Source of the DNA: Bacteroidota bacterium
Lineage (GTDB): Bacteria; Bacteroidota; Bacteroidia; Chitinophagales; Chitinophagaceae
Length of the DNA stretch: 64,000 nt
NCBI GenBank assembly: GCA_005884665.1
Contig: VBAT01000007.1
Location: forward strand, 40,109 to 104,108
Reading direction: 5' to 3'
In this document: one piece after another, positions 53,338 through 61,912 of the stretch
How the letters are laid out: each line of letters opens with the position of its first letter
Numbering within the stretch: position 1 is the first letter of the stretch
Translations under genes and position numbers: made by a program
The notes under the pieces: model-generated
What the model was told of the DNA's origin: nothing
The model's database searches: none
Seen by the model: only the letters and a program-made list of their open reading frames with translations

Positions 53338-53955
53338 ATGGACAGAAGAGAACTTTTAAAAATGATCGCCCTGGCTACAGGCAGCGCCGTGATCGGCGGT
53401 GAGTTTTTTTTAAGCGGATGTACGTCCGGTGCAAAAACAGAGGCCGGTTTTACGCCGACCACTATTTCCTTGCTGGATGAGATTGGAGAAACGATCCTGC
53501 CAGCTACCTCCACCCCGGGCGCTAAAGAGGCACAAGTGGGCCAATTCATGAAGCTGTATGTCACCGAGTGCTATCCACAGGTAGTACAGGACGTGTTCAT
53601 GAACGGCATTTCTCAATTACAGGAAACCTGCAAAAAGAAACACGGGAAATTATTCATGGATAGTTCAGTCGAAGAACGGGCAGCCTTGCTGAACGATCTC
53701 GAGAAAGAATCAAAAGAATATAATGCTGCCCAGGCGAAAAAAGACATGCCGGCCTACGAAGAATTGAAAAAGAAAAATAGATCTGACCAGTTTATCGCTT
53801 CGCCACAGCATTATTATACAATGATCAAACAATTGACCTTATTAGGATTCTTTACTTCCAAACAGGGAGCTACACTGGCAATGCGGCATGTGTCAGTTCC
53901 GGGAAGATATGATGGGGCTTTGCCGTATAAAAAAGGCGATAAGGCCTATTCCTAA
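53338..53955 (+). CDS. Gluconate-2-dehydrogenase subunit 3-like protein (copy 2)
   Basis: This 205-residue protein has MDRRELLKMIALATG (twin-Arg signal) and GEFFLSGCT, nearly identical to copy 1 in the first 28 residues, also at DNA level. The mature part has the family motif LLDEIGETILPATSTPGAKEAQVGQFM. It would be the partner of GMC copy 2, from which the DUF559 gene separates it. The next gene, a TIM barrel, follows after 82 bp. Confidence 0.9.
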   Translation: MDRRELLKMIALATGSAVIGGEFFLSGCTSGAKTEAGFTPTTISLLDEIGETILPATSTPGAKEAQVGQFMKLYVTECYPQVVQDVFMNGISQLQETCKKKHGKLFMDSSVEERAALLNDLEKESKEYNAAQAKKDMPAYEELKKKNRSDQFIASPQHYYTMIKQLTLLGFFTSKQGATLAMRHVSVPGRYDGALPYKKGDKAYS

Positions 53956-54037
53956 TTTAAGAATCCAAGAGGTTTCAATTTATATTGAAAGTTATTTTTT
54001 AAACCCAGACAATAAACTATTAATCAGAAATAAGACT

Positions 54038-54916
54038 ATGAACTACGATCGCAGAAAATTCCTGAAGCAAACGGCAGGATTGTCCTCCGGGATTGCCTTT
54101 GCTTCACTGGCCGGCAATGTATTTTCAGAAGAGCTGTTTGCCGAACAAAAGAAACATGTAAAAAACTTTGGCCTGCAGCTTTGGTCGGTTCGCGATGATA
54201 TGGCAAAAGATCCAAAAGGTACGTTGAAACAGATCGCTTCATTCGGTTATAAACAGGTCGAAAGCTTCGAAGGAAGCAAAGGTATGTTCTGGGGTATGTC
54301 CAACACGGAATTTAAAAGTTATATGGATGAATTGGGAATGACGATTGTTTCTTCGCATTGCGATATCAGCAAGGATTTTGAAAGAAAAGCCAGCGAAGCA
54401 GCCGCCATCGGGATGAAATACCTGATGTGTCCGTATAAAGGCCCTCAAAAATCAATTGATGACTTTAAAAAGTTCGCCGACGAATTCAATAAAAAAGGTG
54501 AGATATGCAAGAAGAATGGTTTGCGTTTTGCCTACCACAACCACGACTATTCATTTAAAGAAATAGACGGCCAGGTACCCCAGGATGTGATGATGTCAAA
54601 CACCGATCCGACGATGGTGGATTTTGAAATGGATATCTATTGGGTTGTTACTGCAGGGCAGAATCCAGAGGAATGGATAAAAAAATATAAGTTCCGTTTC
54701 AGAGCCTGCCACATCAAGGATAGGATAAAAGGCTCGGCCGAGCACGATGCTTCTTGCATATTGGGTACTGGCAGCATTAATTTTCCAAAGATCCTAAAGA
54801 CGGCAAAATCATACGGCATGGAATATTATATCGTGGAGCATGAACGTTGGGACAACACAACTCCTATCCTGGCTGCCGAAGCCGACGCAGCTTACATGAA
54901 GAAGCTGAAGTTTTAG
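54038..54916 (+). CDS. Sugar phosphate isomerase/epimerase TIM-barrel protein with Tat-like signal
   Basis: This 292-residue protein opens with a twin-Arg segment (YDRRKFLKQTAG) and a hydrophobic stretch, so Tat export is likely. The body is a TIM barrel with GLQLWSVRDDMAKDPKGTLKQI, FAYHNHDYSFKE, VDFEMDIYWV and YIVEHERWDN, typical of the isomerase/epimerase (AP-endonuclease-2) family. The frame extends 50 codons further upstream into the previous gene; I chose the ATG at 54038 because the signal starts there. It is the last gene of the plus-strand sugar locus. Confidence 0.9.
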   Translation: MNYDRRKFLKQTAGLSSGIAFASLAGNVFSEELFAEQKKHVKNFGLQLWSVRDDMAKDPKGTLKQIASFGYKQVESFEGSKGMFWGMSNTEFKSYMDELGMTIVSSHCDISKDFERKASEAAAIGMKYLMCPYKGPQKSIDDFKKFADEFNKKGEICKKNGLRFAYHNHDYSFKEIDGQVPQDVMMSNTDPTMVDFEMDIYWVVTAGQNPEEWIKKYKFRFRACHIKDRIKGSAEHDASCILGTGSINFPKILKTAKSYGMEYYIVEHERWDNTTPILAAEADAAYMKKLKF

Positions 54917-55284
54917 TCACTCAAATGGCAATAAAAGACGTTATTTGATCACACTCTCACCAGTTTTTTCGCATTTATTCTGGTGTTTTTCCTTTGGTTT
55001 TGGCTGCCTGGAAAACGATATTTGCAACCTGATGTTTACATTGTAATTAGACAGTCTGATTTTGATAATCCGAATCCGAGAAATTAATTTGCTGAAACAG
55101 CTGATCCGCCAACTGGCGGATGATGTGCCATTGCAGGATAAGACACTACAACGGCACAGGGTGGTGGAGGCGGGCGGGGCGGGCCCTACAGGGCCTATGC
55201 GCAATAAGGCTCAATTTGACTTTGAATGTTTCTATTGAAAAAGTATCCTGTTGTAAGATCAATCACAGCTAGTTCAAATCCAAC
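54917..55284. repeat. Gene-free stretch with palindromes (368 bp)
   Basis: No gene is supported here. At 55104-55121 ATCCGCC-AACT-GGCGGAT is a hairpin related to the palindrome nested in the 48.2 kb array. At 55181-55195 GGCCC-TACA-GGGCC makes another short hairpin in a G/C-rich patch. An 87-codon minus-strand frame crosses the palindromes and looks artificial. Confidence 0.6.
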
Positions 55285-56307
55285 TCATAGCTTTCCCATT
55301 ATTTCAGCCACAGCATCTGCCAGGAATTCCCCTTTACTTGCTTTTTCTGCCAGCGGCCGCATGTTCGCCTGCATCTGCAGGTATTCCTCCTCGGTAACTG
55401 ACTTGATCTTTGCTTCCAGTTCATACAGGTTGTGAATGGTTAATCCTATTTTATATTTTTCGACCAGCGGAGCGGTACCGGCAGTTACCGAAATGATAAC
55501 AGGTAATCCGCTGATGATGTAAAGCGACAATTTGTGATGAGTAATGTATTGTATGTAGTGCCCTATACTGCTTTCAGGTTTTTCAATGCTCGTACCCTCC
55601 CATACCAGGCCAAATGAACCAACCAGCTTCTCCGGCAGTTCATAAGGCTTTTCGACACCATGATAAGTGACATTCGCCTGGTCCATCATGGGCCCGGAAG
55701 GATCCGGACCATACAAATTAAAATGAAGAAGTGGCGATTGCTTATTTAATAGATGGAGTTGCTCGAGAAATGGACTTTTAGCCAGATTCCCGGCGAAAAC
55801 GATTTGAAATGATTTGACCCGCTCACGATAAACCGGCCTCGTCAAAAAAGAATGAAAATTGATGGCAGACGTAACTGCTCCCGGCACTCTTTCCTTCAGC
55901 CATTTGTCCATGGCGGCATTCAGCACGATAAAGTATTTTAGTCTTTGAAAAAAATGAACTTCCTTTTCAAGTAGCTTTTCGTCCCCATCTTTAATTCCGT
56001 CGATATCCACGATGTAACAAACCAGGGTGACCTTTCTCTTTAACAACACCCGTAAAAAAAGTTTCTCCATTGTGGCGTACAACGGAAAAAGAAAGAATAC
56101 AACCGATCCTTTCTTTATTTCACGGGATTTTTTTACCAGAAAAATTAAACGGGTAAATTTGGCTCGTAGAGAAAAACTATCGTGACATGGGAAAAAGATT
56201 GATTCGATACCTTCTGCCAATAACAGTTTTTCAGCATCTACATTCGTCACCCCGCCGTGTACATATTGTTCCTGCATGTATTGTTGTAGAAAGTATCGTT
56301 TAATCAC
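55285..56307 (-). CDS. Glycosyltransferase, galactofuranosyltransferase-like
   Basis: This 340-residue protein resembles the WbbI/GlfT-like beta-1,6-galactofuranosyltransferase group. It has IVFAGNLAKSPFLE, then LLHFNLYGPDPSG and the motif FGLVWEGTSIEKPESSIGHYIQYITHHKLSLYI followed by SGLPVIIS. It likely adds a sugar to a surface polysaccharide. The start is GTG (56307); a later ATG at 56277 would cut into the conserved N-terminus (KRYFLQQ onward), so the longer form fits better. Confidence 0.75.
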   Translation of the reverse strand: MIKRYFLQQYMQEQYVHGGVTNVDAEKLLLAEGIESIFFPCHDSFSLRAKFTRLIFLVKKSREIKKGSVVFFLFPLYATMEKLFLRVLLKRKVTLVCYIVDIDGIKDGDEKLLEKEVHFFQRLKYFIVLNAAMDKWLKERVPGAVTSAINFHSFLTRPVYRERVKSFQIVFAGNLAKSPFLEQLHLLNKQSPLLHFNLYGPDPSGPMMDQANVTYHGVEKPYELPEKLVGSFGLVWEGTSIEKPESSIGHYIQYITHHKLSLYIISGLPVIISVTAGTAPLVEKYKIGLTIHNLYELEAKIKSVTEEEYLQMQANMRPLAEKASKGEFLADAVAEIMGKL

Positions 56308-56318
56308 GCAGGCAATTA

Positions 56319-56349
56319 TTTAGCCGGTAAAGATAAGACTATAGATTTG
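56319..56349 (+). promoter_or_regulatory. Promoter upstream of GT8-like glycosyltransferase
   Basis: TAGATTTG at 56342-56349 is an exact TAnnTTTG match; nineteen bases upstream is TTTA (56319-56322), three of four matches to TTTG. The ATG at 56398 is 48 bp downstream. Confidence 0.45.
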
Positions 56350-56397
56350 CATGTGTTTAGCGCGGCGTAGTGCTTTTCTCTATATTTACAGGATAAC

Positions 56398-57354
56398 ATG
56401 GCGAATTCCTTTTGTACAATAATAACAGCCGACCATTATCCAAGAGCCCTGGCTCTTTACAAATCTATCATCCAGTTTGAGCCGGAAATTTTGTTGCACG
56501 TGTTGATCGCGGATAACGGCCCTCTTCCCGCTGCAAATTCTCCTGCTGGCATAAAAATAATGACTGCCAAACAGCTCAAAGATTACCCGCTGGTTGATAG
56601 CCTTTACCGAAAGTATGCCCATATCAGGATGGATTTTTTCCGGTGGTCATTAAAGCCGGTTTTCATTTCTTACCTACTGGAAAACGGCTCCGAAAAATTG
56701 CTATACACGGACTGCGACATGTTTTTTTTCAATGACTATCATTTCCTGTTTTCCGAACTCAACAGCTCTTCAGTTCTGCTCACGCCTCTTTGGCGAAACG
56801 CCGATCCACTCACCGATAAAGACAGTTTCCTGGCTCTTTTTTCAAGCGGCATTTTTACAGGGGGATTTATCGGAGCTAACCGACAAGCCCTACCCGCTAT
56901 GAAATGGTGGGCTGAAGCCTGCCATTTCATGATGGGTGCTCATCCCGAACTGGGGATACATGATGATCAGCGTTATCTTGACATACTTCCTGTTTATTTT
57001 GAAGGAACGAAAATCATTCGTCACCGCGGATGCACTGTGGGGGCCTGGCATTATGAAGAATGTAAAAGAGAACTCGTAAATGGCAGGGTTTTGATCAACG
57101 GTGAATACCCCATTATCTTCATTCACTTCGAAGATATGCTCGTGTCGCAAATCCTGAAAGGCCATGATAGGCTGTTGCTACCTTACCTAAACGATTACCA
57201 AAAAGTTTTCGAGCAAAGCGGATACAAGCTCCAGGATTTTATCAAAAGCATTAACAGTTATGCAAATCCAGGCGCCATTAAAAAAATCAAATGGTCACTA
57301 CGGCCCAAAACCCGCATTAAAAATTTCCTGTACAAACTGGCTTCACGCCTTTAG
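56398..57354 (+). CDS. Glycosyltransferase (GT8-like nucleotide-diphospho-sugar type)
   Basis: This 318-residue protein has the start FCTIITADHYPRALALYKSI, then LLYTDCDMFFFNDY with the DxD metal motif (Asp-Cys-Asp) and FTGGFIGANRQALPAMKWW, typical of GT-A enzymes with a nucleotide-sugar donor. Two downstream genes (methyltransferase and another glycosyltransferase) follow on the same strand, forming a glycan-modification unit. Confidence 0.8.
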   Translation: MANSFCTIITADHYPRALALYKSIIQFEPEILLHVLIADNGPLPAANSPAGIKIMTAKQLKDYPLVDSLYRKYAHIRMDFFRWSLKPVFISYLLENGSEKLLYTDCDMFFFNDYHFLFSELNSSSVLLTPLWRNADPLTDKDSFLALFSSGIFTGGFIGANRQALPAMKWWAEACHFMMGAHPELGIHDDQRYLDILPVYFEGTKIIRHRGCTVGAWHYEECKRELVNGRVLINGEYPIIFIHFEDMLVSQILKGHDRLLLPYLNDYQKVFEQSGYKLQDFIKSINSYANPGAIKKIKWSLRPKTRIKNFLYKLASRL

Positions 57355-57403
57355 AAATAATCCCAAACCTGACCCATAAAATGATTTATTTTCATCCGCG
57401 ATA

Positions 57404-58453
57404 ATGCAGCCGTCTTTACTGGAAATATTGAGATGTCCGGTCACCCGGTCACCCCTGGAATTGCAAACCATCTCCTGTTTTCCCGGCAGTAGTGAAATAT
57501 CGGATGGCATTTTATTCGCAACTGAAGACTGGTTTTACCCGGTAATCAGAGGAATTCCCCGTCTCACAGTTGAAGCATTCCTGGATTACAGCGATTTTCT
57601 ACAAAACCACCTGGCCGATTATTCATCGCGCAAAGAACTGCTCAGTTGCAAATACAAAAGGCTCACTAGGTATGTCGTGCGGAAAAACAAACGCACGAAG
57701 AGGAGCTTCTCCCAGGAATGGAAAATATTTGACTACGATAAAGACAAAACCTGGGACAAAGATCGTCCTGCACTGATCAAACAGTTCCTCGACGAAACAA
57801 ATGAAACGTTGGAAAGCTTACGAAACAAAACCGTATTCGATGCAGGCTGCGGTAATGGGGTGCTAAATCAGTTCATAGCTGAAGCAGGGGCGATTGTTTT
57901 AGGAATGGACTTTAGCCTCAGTATTGAAAAAGCAAATGCGCATAATACATCTCCCAATGCACAGTTCATCCAGGGTGACGTGCAATTTCCCCCGGTTGCG
58001 TTTGAACACTTCGATATTGTTCATTGCAGCGGAGTGTTGATCCACACAAACAATACAGAACTATCCTTCTCATGTATCGAGCCTTGTGTAAAAAAGGGTG
58101 GCAAGCTAAGTGTTTGGTTATATCATCCCAGGAAGAATTTCATTCACAACCTTTTCAACTTTATCAGGAGATTTACTTCCCGCCTGCCGGCCAGGATCCA
58201 GTACATCCTGTATGCGGTTACATTATTCCCGGTTACTTTTATCGTTAAGCGGCTAAAAGGAAACAAGCAGAATGCCCGTGAAATGATGATTGATCTTCTC
58301 GATTGGCTCTCGCCTGAATTCCGCTGGGAACATGAGCCCTCCGAAGCAGATTCATGGTTTTACAAAAGGAACTATCATTCCGTCCGAATAACTACAGTTG
58401 GTACTTTTGGATTTAATATAACCGGCATCAAGAGTCAAACCGCAGGAAAATGA
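57404..58453 (+). CDS. SAM-dependent methyltransferase with Trm112-like N-terminus
   Basis: This 349-residue protein opens with a Trm112-type domain (LLEILRCPVTRSPLELQ, then WFYPVIRGIPRL). The SAM domain follows: VFDAGCGNGVLNQFIAEAG, IVLGMDFS, FDIVHCSGVLIHTNN and CVKKGGKLSVWLYHP. Its stop overlaps the next start by 4 bp (ATGA). It probably methylates a sugar or lipid-linked glycan intermediate. Confidence 0.85.
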   Translation: MQPSLLEILRCPVTRSPLELQTISCFPGSSEISDGILFATEDWFYPVIRGIPRLTVEAFLDYSDFLQNHLADYSSRKELLSCKYKRLTRYVVRKNKRTKRSFSQEWKIFDYDKDKTWDKDRPALIKQFLDETNETLESLRNKTVFDAGCGNGVLNQFIAEAGAIVLGMDFSLSIEKANAHNTSPNAQFIQGDVQFPPVAFEHFDIVHCSGVLIHTNNTELSFSCIEPCVKKGGKLSVWLYHPRKNFIHNLFNFIRRFTSRLPARIQYILYAVTLFPVTFIVKRLKGNKQNAREMMIDLLDWLSPEFRWEHEPSEADSWFYKRNYHSVRITTVGTFGFNITGIKSQTAGK

Positions 58454-59586
58454 AAACAGGAATATTCGAGACAGAACATTTTGAAGGCTCCTATCCTGTC
58501 ATAAAGTTATTTGACAATGGAAAGAATGAGATCACTATATTCACCTATCAACCTGCATGGGAGCAATTCAAACATCTATTCCCCCGCGAACCGGAAAAAT
58601 ATGATTGGATCGTAAAGCCGGAAACAAAATCGAAATACATTTTCATAAAAGACATTTACCGGGAGATCAAAAGAAAAGAAATAAAGCTGGTTTATCTCAA
58701 TACTATTTCGAACAATTTTATTATTTATGCCCTGCTTGTCCTGCTGCTCCCGAAAACCAGGGTAGTACTGACGATCCATAACATCAATTCCCAGTTTGAA
58801 TTCAAACCTTCGCTAAGTCCGCGGAGAATTATCCGCTATATCGGCCGGAGAATGCTGTTATCTGTGATAAAAGAGTTTAATGTCGTAGGCATGACCCTTG
58901 TTGGTCCACTGGAACAAAAGCTGGCGAAAAATAAAAAAGTCTACTGCGTCCCCGGCGCTGTCTTTGAAGAAACGAGCTGCCGTCAAACACAACCTTCAAT
59001 CAACGATCGGGTAAACATTGTTATCCCGGGGACAGTCGATGGCCGTCGCCGGGATTATGATCAGGCCCTGGCACTAGTTCGTTTATTTGAACAACAACAT
59101 ATCCCTGCAACAATAACATTTCTTGGAAGGTTTTACGAAGAATATGGAGCACGAATACTGAAAAAGATCAAAAGCCTCGAATTAACGCATACCCAACTGG
59201 ATTACTTTGAATTTGAAACCGTGGCCCAGCCAGAGTTTGACAGGATAATGAACAATGCCCATCTTGTTTTTATTCCTTCTGTTCTCACTACTGTCATTGA
59301 GGATGGTGTTCGGGAGATATACGGCACGACTATGTCGTCGGGCAACCTTTTCGACGTCATCAAGCATGCAAAACCATTCATTATCCCTGGACCGCTCAAA
59401 ATCGATCCCTTCCTCGAAAAAAGCTGTTTCCGTTATAATAGCCTCGAAGAAATCGCCGGGTTTGTTACTACGATAAAAGGCGACCCACAGGGATATACCA
59501 CTCTCCTGGAGAAAGCGCTGCAAGCTTCACGGAACTACACAATAGAGAAAATAAGAGAAAGAAATCCCGGCCTGTTCAATAGTTAA
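58450..59586 (+). CDS. Putative glycosyltransferase (GT4-like)
   Basis: This 378-residue cytoplasmic protein has two Rossmann-like halves. VVLTIHNINSQFEF in the first, and VNIVIPGTVDGRRRDYDQALAL plus PATITFLGRFYEEYGARIL in the second, resemble GT-B enzymes. Residues DGVREIYGTTMSSGNLFDVIKHAKPFIIP end with a conserved-looking acidic/Gly pattern. Family assignment is not certain. It overlaps the methyltransferase start/stop by 4 bp and its end overlaps the convergent GT9-like gene by 11 bp. Confidence 0.7.
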   Translation: MKTGIFETEHFEGSYPVIKLFDNGKNEITIFTYQPAWEQFKHLFPREPEKYDWIVKPETKSKYIFIKDIYREIKRKEIKLVYLNTISNNFIIYALLVLLLPKTRVVLTIHNINSQFEFKPSLSPRRIIRYIGRRMLLSVIKEFNVVGMTLVGPLEQKLAKNKKVYCVPGAVFEETSCRQTQPSINDRVNIVIPGTVDGRRRDYDQALALVRLFEQQHIPATITFLGRFYEEYGARILKKIKSLELTHTQLDYFEFETVAQPEFDRIMNNAHLVFIPSVLTTVIEDGVREIYGTTMSSGNLFDVIKHAKPFIIPGPLKIDPFLEKSCFRYNSLEEIAGFVTTIKGDPQGYTTLLEKALQASRNYTIEKIRERNPGLFNS

Positions 59587-60454
59587 CGTCGAGAGTATTA
59601 TAAACATCTGTTAACGGTACTGAATTCACGGCTTCAAGATCATAAGAAGAGGAATAAAAGAAGCGGTCAAGCACGGGGCTCACAATTTTTTTCAATAACC
59701 CATAATCATAAATTTCCTGCGGACTCGTGCAATTGAAGATGGCGGTACAGTTCTTACCATAAGCGAGCGCCACATGCATTGCTAACGTATCGCCGGAAAC
59801 GACGTAACTGCATTCCGCAATATCACGCATGTAATCCCGCACATCTGTTTTTTGAGAAAATAGTTTTACAGGAATACCGTTCTTTCTTAATCGACCGGTC
59901 AATTCATCGTATCCCCACCATTGTTTGTTGGGCCATTGCCGCCCGGTGCGTTTTTCGACCCCTATCAATTTGTCTTTTTGTCGCACGGAATTGTCAGTAA
60001 ATACCCGGTAAGGCTCGCCTGTAAACTTCTTTCCAATCATTTTAAAAATATGAAACTGGTATGAATCGGTATTCAGGGCTTTTAACTCGTTGGCGCGGGT
60101 CATGCCTACATTTGAAACGCGGCTCATATCAAACCAGGGGGCCGAGTCGTCGGTATAGTTCATCCTCACTTTGTCATAATAAATACCCGTAATCTGCTCA
60201 GTCTTCAATTCAGTAACCAACTTTGCGCAATCCATGTCTTCTTCCAGGGAAATTATGTTGCTGAACCGGGTATCTTTTAAAGATCGGTGAGCTTCCTGCA
60301 GCGACAAAACGTGCAGGTTTGGCTGTCCATCCAGGAGCGGTTTGTTTTTGTTAGTTGTGATCCAATAAATATTCCCATCCAGCACATTGAGCAAGCTGGT
60401 CGTCCGGACCACGTCACCTGCTGCGCCGGTTTTAATGATCAGTGTATTCTCCAT
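59576..60454 (-). CDS. GT9 (heptosyltransferase-like) family protein
   Basis: This 292-residue protein starts TLIIKTGAAGDVVRTTSLLN, the N-terminal pattern of GT9/ADP-heptose transferases, and has the C-terminal VVSGDTLAMHVALAYGKNCTAIF nucleotide-sugar-binding region. It is shorter than E. coli heptosyltransferases, so it may use another donor. It shares an 11-bp 3' overlap with the preceding plus-strand gene. Confidence 0.8.
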   Translation of the reverse strand: MENTLIIKTGAAGDVVRTTSLLNVLDGNIYWITTNKNKPLLDGQPNLHVLSLQEAHRSLKDTRFSNIISLEEDMDCAKLVTELKTEQITGIYYDKVRMNYTDDSAPWFDMSRVSNVGMTRANELKALNTDSYQFHIFKMIGKKFTGEPYRVFTDNSVRQKDKLIGVEKRTGRQWPNKQWWGYDELTGRLRKNGIPVKLFSQKTDVRDYMRDIAECSYVVSGDTLAMHVALAYGKNCTAIFNCTSPQEIYDYGLLKKIVSPVLDRFFYSSSYDLEAVNSVPLTDVYNTLDVNY

Positions 60455-60489
60455 TAGGTCGCAAGATAATTATCCTGTCCCGATCATCC

Positions 60490-60858
60490 TCATACAGGAG
60501 TTATCTGTATGAATTCCTTCCGGTTGACGTAATAGAAGAAAAGAAAGTAGATTATAGGGAAAAAAGCGCTGAGTTTTAAACCCAGGATCCCGGTATAGGA
60601 TCCCATCAGGTAAAGGGTGATCAGCAATAACGATCCGGCTAATAGCTGAAAATCGTCTATTACACAGATCACTTTGAAATAATAAGTATTCAGGTGATGA
60701 TAGACAAGTTCAACCGGTTTAGTAAAATGGTATCCATCGGTTATAACTACTTTCGGATTGTTTTGTAAAACGGTGATGATGACCGGGCTGCTGTCAGGAA
60801 GCGGGTAGATATCCTTTCCATTGACGACGGCTCTTATCCGCAAAAAACTAAGCAACAC
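60490..60858 (-). CDS. Small membrane protein, start uncertain, possibly frameshifted
   Basis: This frame encodes at least 122 residues with one or two membrane helices (LLAGSLLLITLYLMG, FFPIIYFLFFYYV) after a soluble part with VVITDGYHFTKPVELVYHH. The only standard start is a GTG at 60858, but convincing protein-like sequence (GGFYQRYFKPGTIKRL, then YNIVITRKN) continues upstream with no start codon before a stop at 60985. An ATG overlapping the tpiA stop (61007) opens a neighbouring frame for 33 codons. A one-base deletion near 60950 would join them into one gene of about 170 codons. I give the part that can be translated now. Confidence 0.55.
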   Translation of the reverse strand: MLLSFLRIRAVVNGKDIYPLPDSSPVIITVLQNNPKVVITDGYHFTKPVELVYHHLNTYYFKVICVIDDFQLLAGSLLLITLYLMGSYTGILGLKLSAFFPIIYFLFFYYVNRKEFIQITPV

Positions 60859-61003
60859 CTGGTTCTTACGGGTGATAACAATGTTATACGGTGGTGAATT
60901 GTCTAGCCGTTTGATGGTACCTGGTTTAAAATACCTTTGATAAAATCCGCCGGGTGATGTTTTGACCGGTACAGGTCTGTACGCTCAATGCAAATCCCTG
61001 CGA

Positions 61004-61768
61004 TCATTTTTTCAGTGCCCTGATGATCTCGATAAAATCGGCTGCAACCAGCGAAGCGCCGCCAACCAGTCCGCCATCCACATCAGGACAGCTAAATAGT
61101 TCTTTAGCGTTATTCGCTTTTACACTACCACCATATAATATCGAAACCTGGTCTGAAATGTCCTTTCCATATTGTCCAGCGAGTATAGAACGTAAATGAG
61201 CGTGCATTTCTTGTGCCTGTTCGGTAGAAGCTGTTTTGCCTGTTCCGATCGCCCATATCGGCTCATAAGCAATAATGATATTTTTTATTTTCTCGGCGGG
61301 CAGGTGAAACAAAGATTCCTTTAATTGGATCGCCACAAAATCATTTTGCGTGCCGGCTTCGCGGATGTCTAAAGCTTCGCCGCAGCAAAATATCGGGGTA
61401 ATAAAATTCTCGAGGCAAATATTTAGCTTTTCGGCAAGTATAGCGTTGGTTTCGTTAAAATATTCCCTTCTTTCGCTATGGCCCACTATACAATAGGTGA
61501 TGCCGATAGAACGTAGCATTTCGGCTGAAACTTCGCCCGTGTAAGCACCAGATTTTTTATTAGAACAATTCTGTGCAGCAACATAATAGTTTCGCTCGTT
61601 TCCAACTTCACTACGAGTCATCAGGAGGTAAGGAAAAGGAACAGCGAAAATAGCCAGCCGCTGATCATCGAGTTGAATACGTGCCTCCAATATTTCGTCT
61701 AATAGCTTTTCACCCTGTTGAAAGCTCAGGTTCATTTTCCAATTAGCTGCGGCAATTTGTTTTCTCAT
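61004..61768 (-). CDS. tpiA: Triose-phosphate isomerase
   Basis: This 254-residue glycolytic enzyme has the substrate Lys (Lys11, NWKMN), the catalytic His97 in VGHSERR, the catalytic Glu169 in AYEPIWAIGTGKTA, and the phosphate-binding YGGSVKANN and GGLVGGAS. Length is typical. The end overlaps an ATG of the following minus-strand frame by 4 bp, and a 144-bp spacer with a dispersed repeat separates it from the GlmU-like gene upstream. Confidence 0.97.
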   Translation of the reverse strand: MRKQIAAANWKMNLSFQQGEKLLDEILEARIQLDDQRLAIFAVPFPYLLMTRSEVGNERNYYVAAQNCSNKKSGAYTGEVSAEMLRSIGITYCIVGHSERREYFNETNAILAEKLNICLENFITPIFCCGEALDIREAGTQNDFVAIQLKESLFHLPAEKIKNIIIAYEPIWAIGTGKTASTEQAQEMHAHLRSILAGQYGKDISDQVSILYGGSVKANNAKELFSCPDVDGGLVGGASLVAADFIEIIRALKK

Positions 61769-61820
61769 CAGTTTTTTTTTGGTTAGTGCGTGAGTGAAAC
61801 CACATGCTTATTCCTTAAAA

Positions 61821-61903
61821 CATGCCTCCGTGCCATCGCCAAAGACTACGGATGTGCACCGTCGCTAAAGCAATTGCGTAAGCGACCGGAGACTCGCAGG
61901 CAG
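61821..61903. repeat. Dispersed inverted-repeat element between tpiA and GlmU-like gene
   Basis: At 61861-61886 GTCGCT-AAA-GCAATTGC-GTA-AGCGAC forms nested palindromes; GCCTCCG and CGGAG...GGCAGG arms bracket it. The whole looks like a mobile palindromic unit. No coding content. Confidence 0.6.
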
Positions 61904-61912
61904 GCTTACACC

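Noticed and set aside
54941-55204. 87-codon minus-strand gene
   Set aside because: It crosses two palindromes, has a Cys/Ser-rich random composition and no start context.
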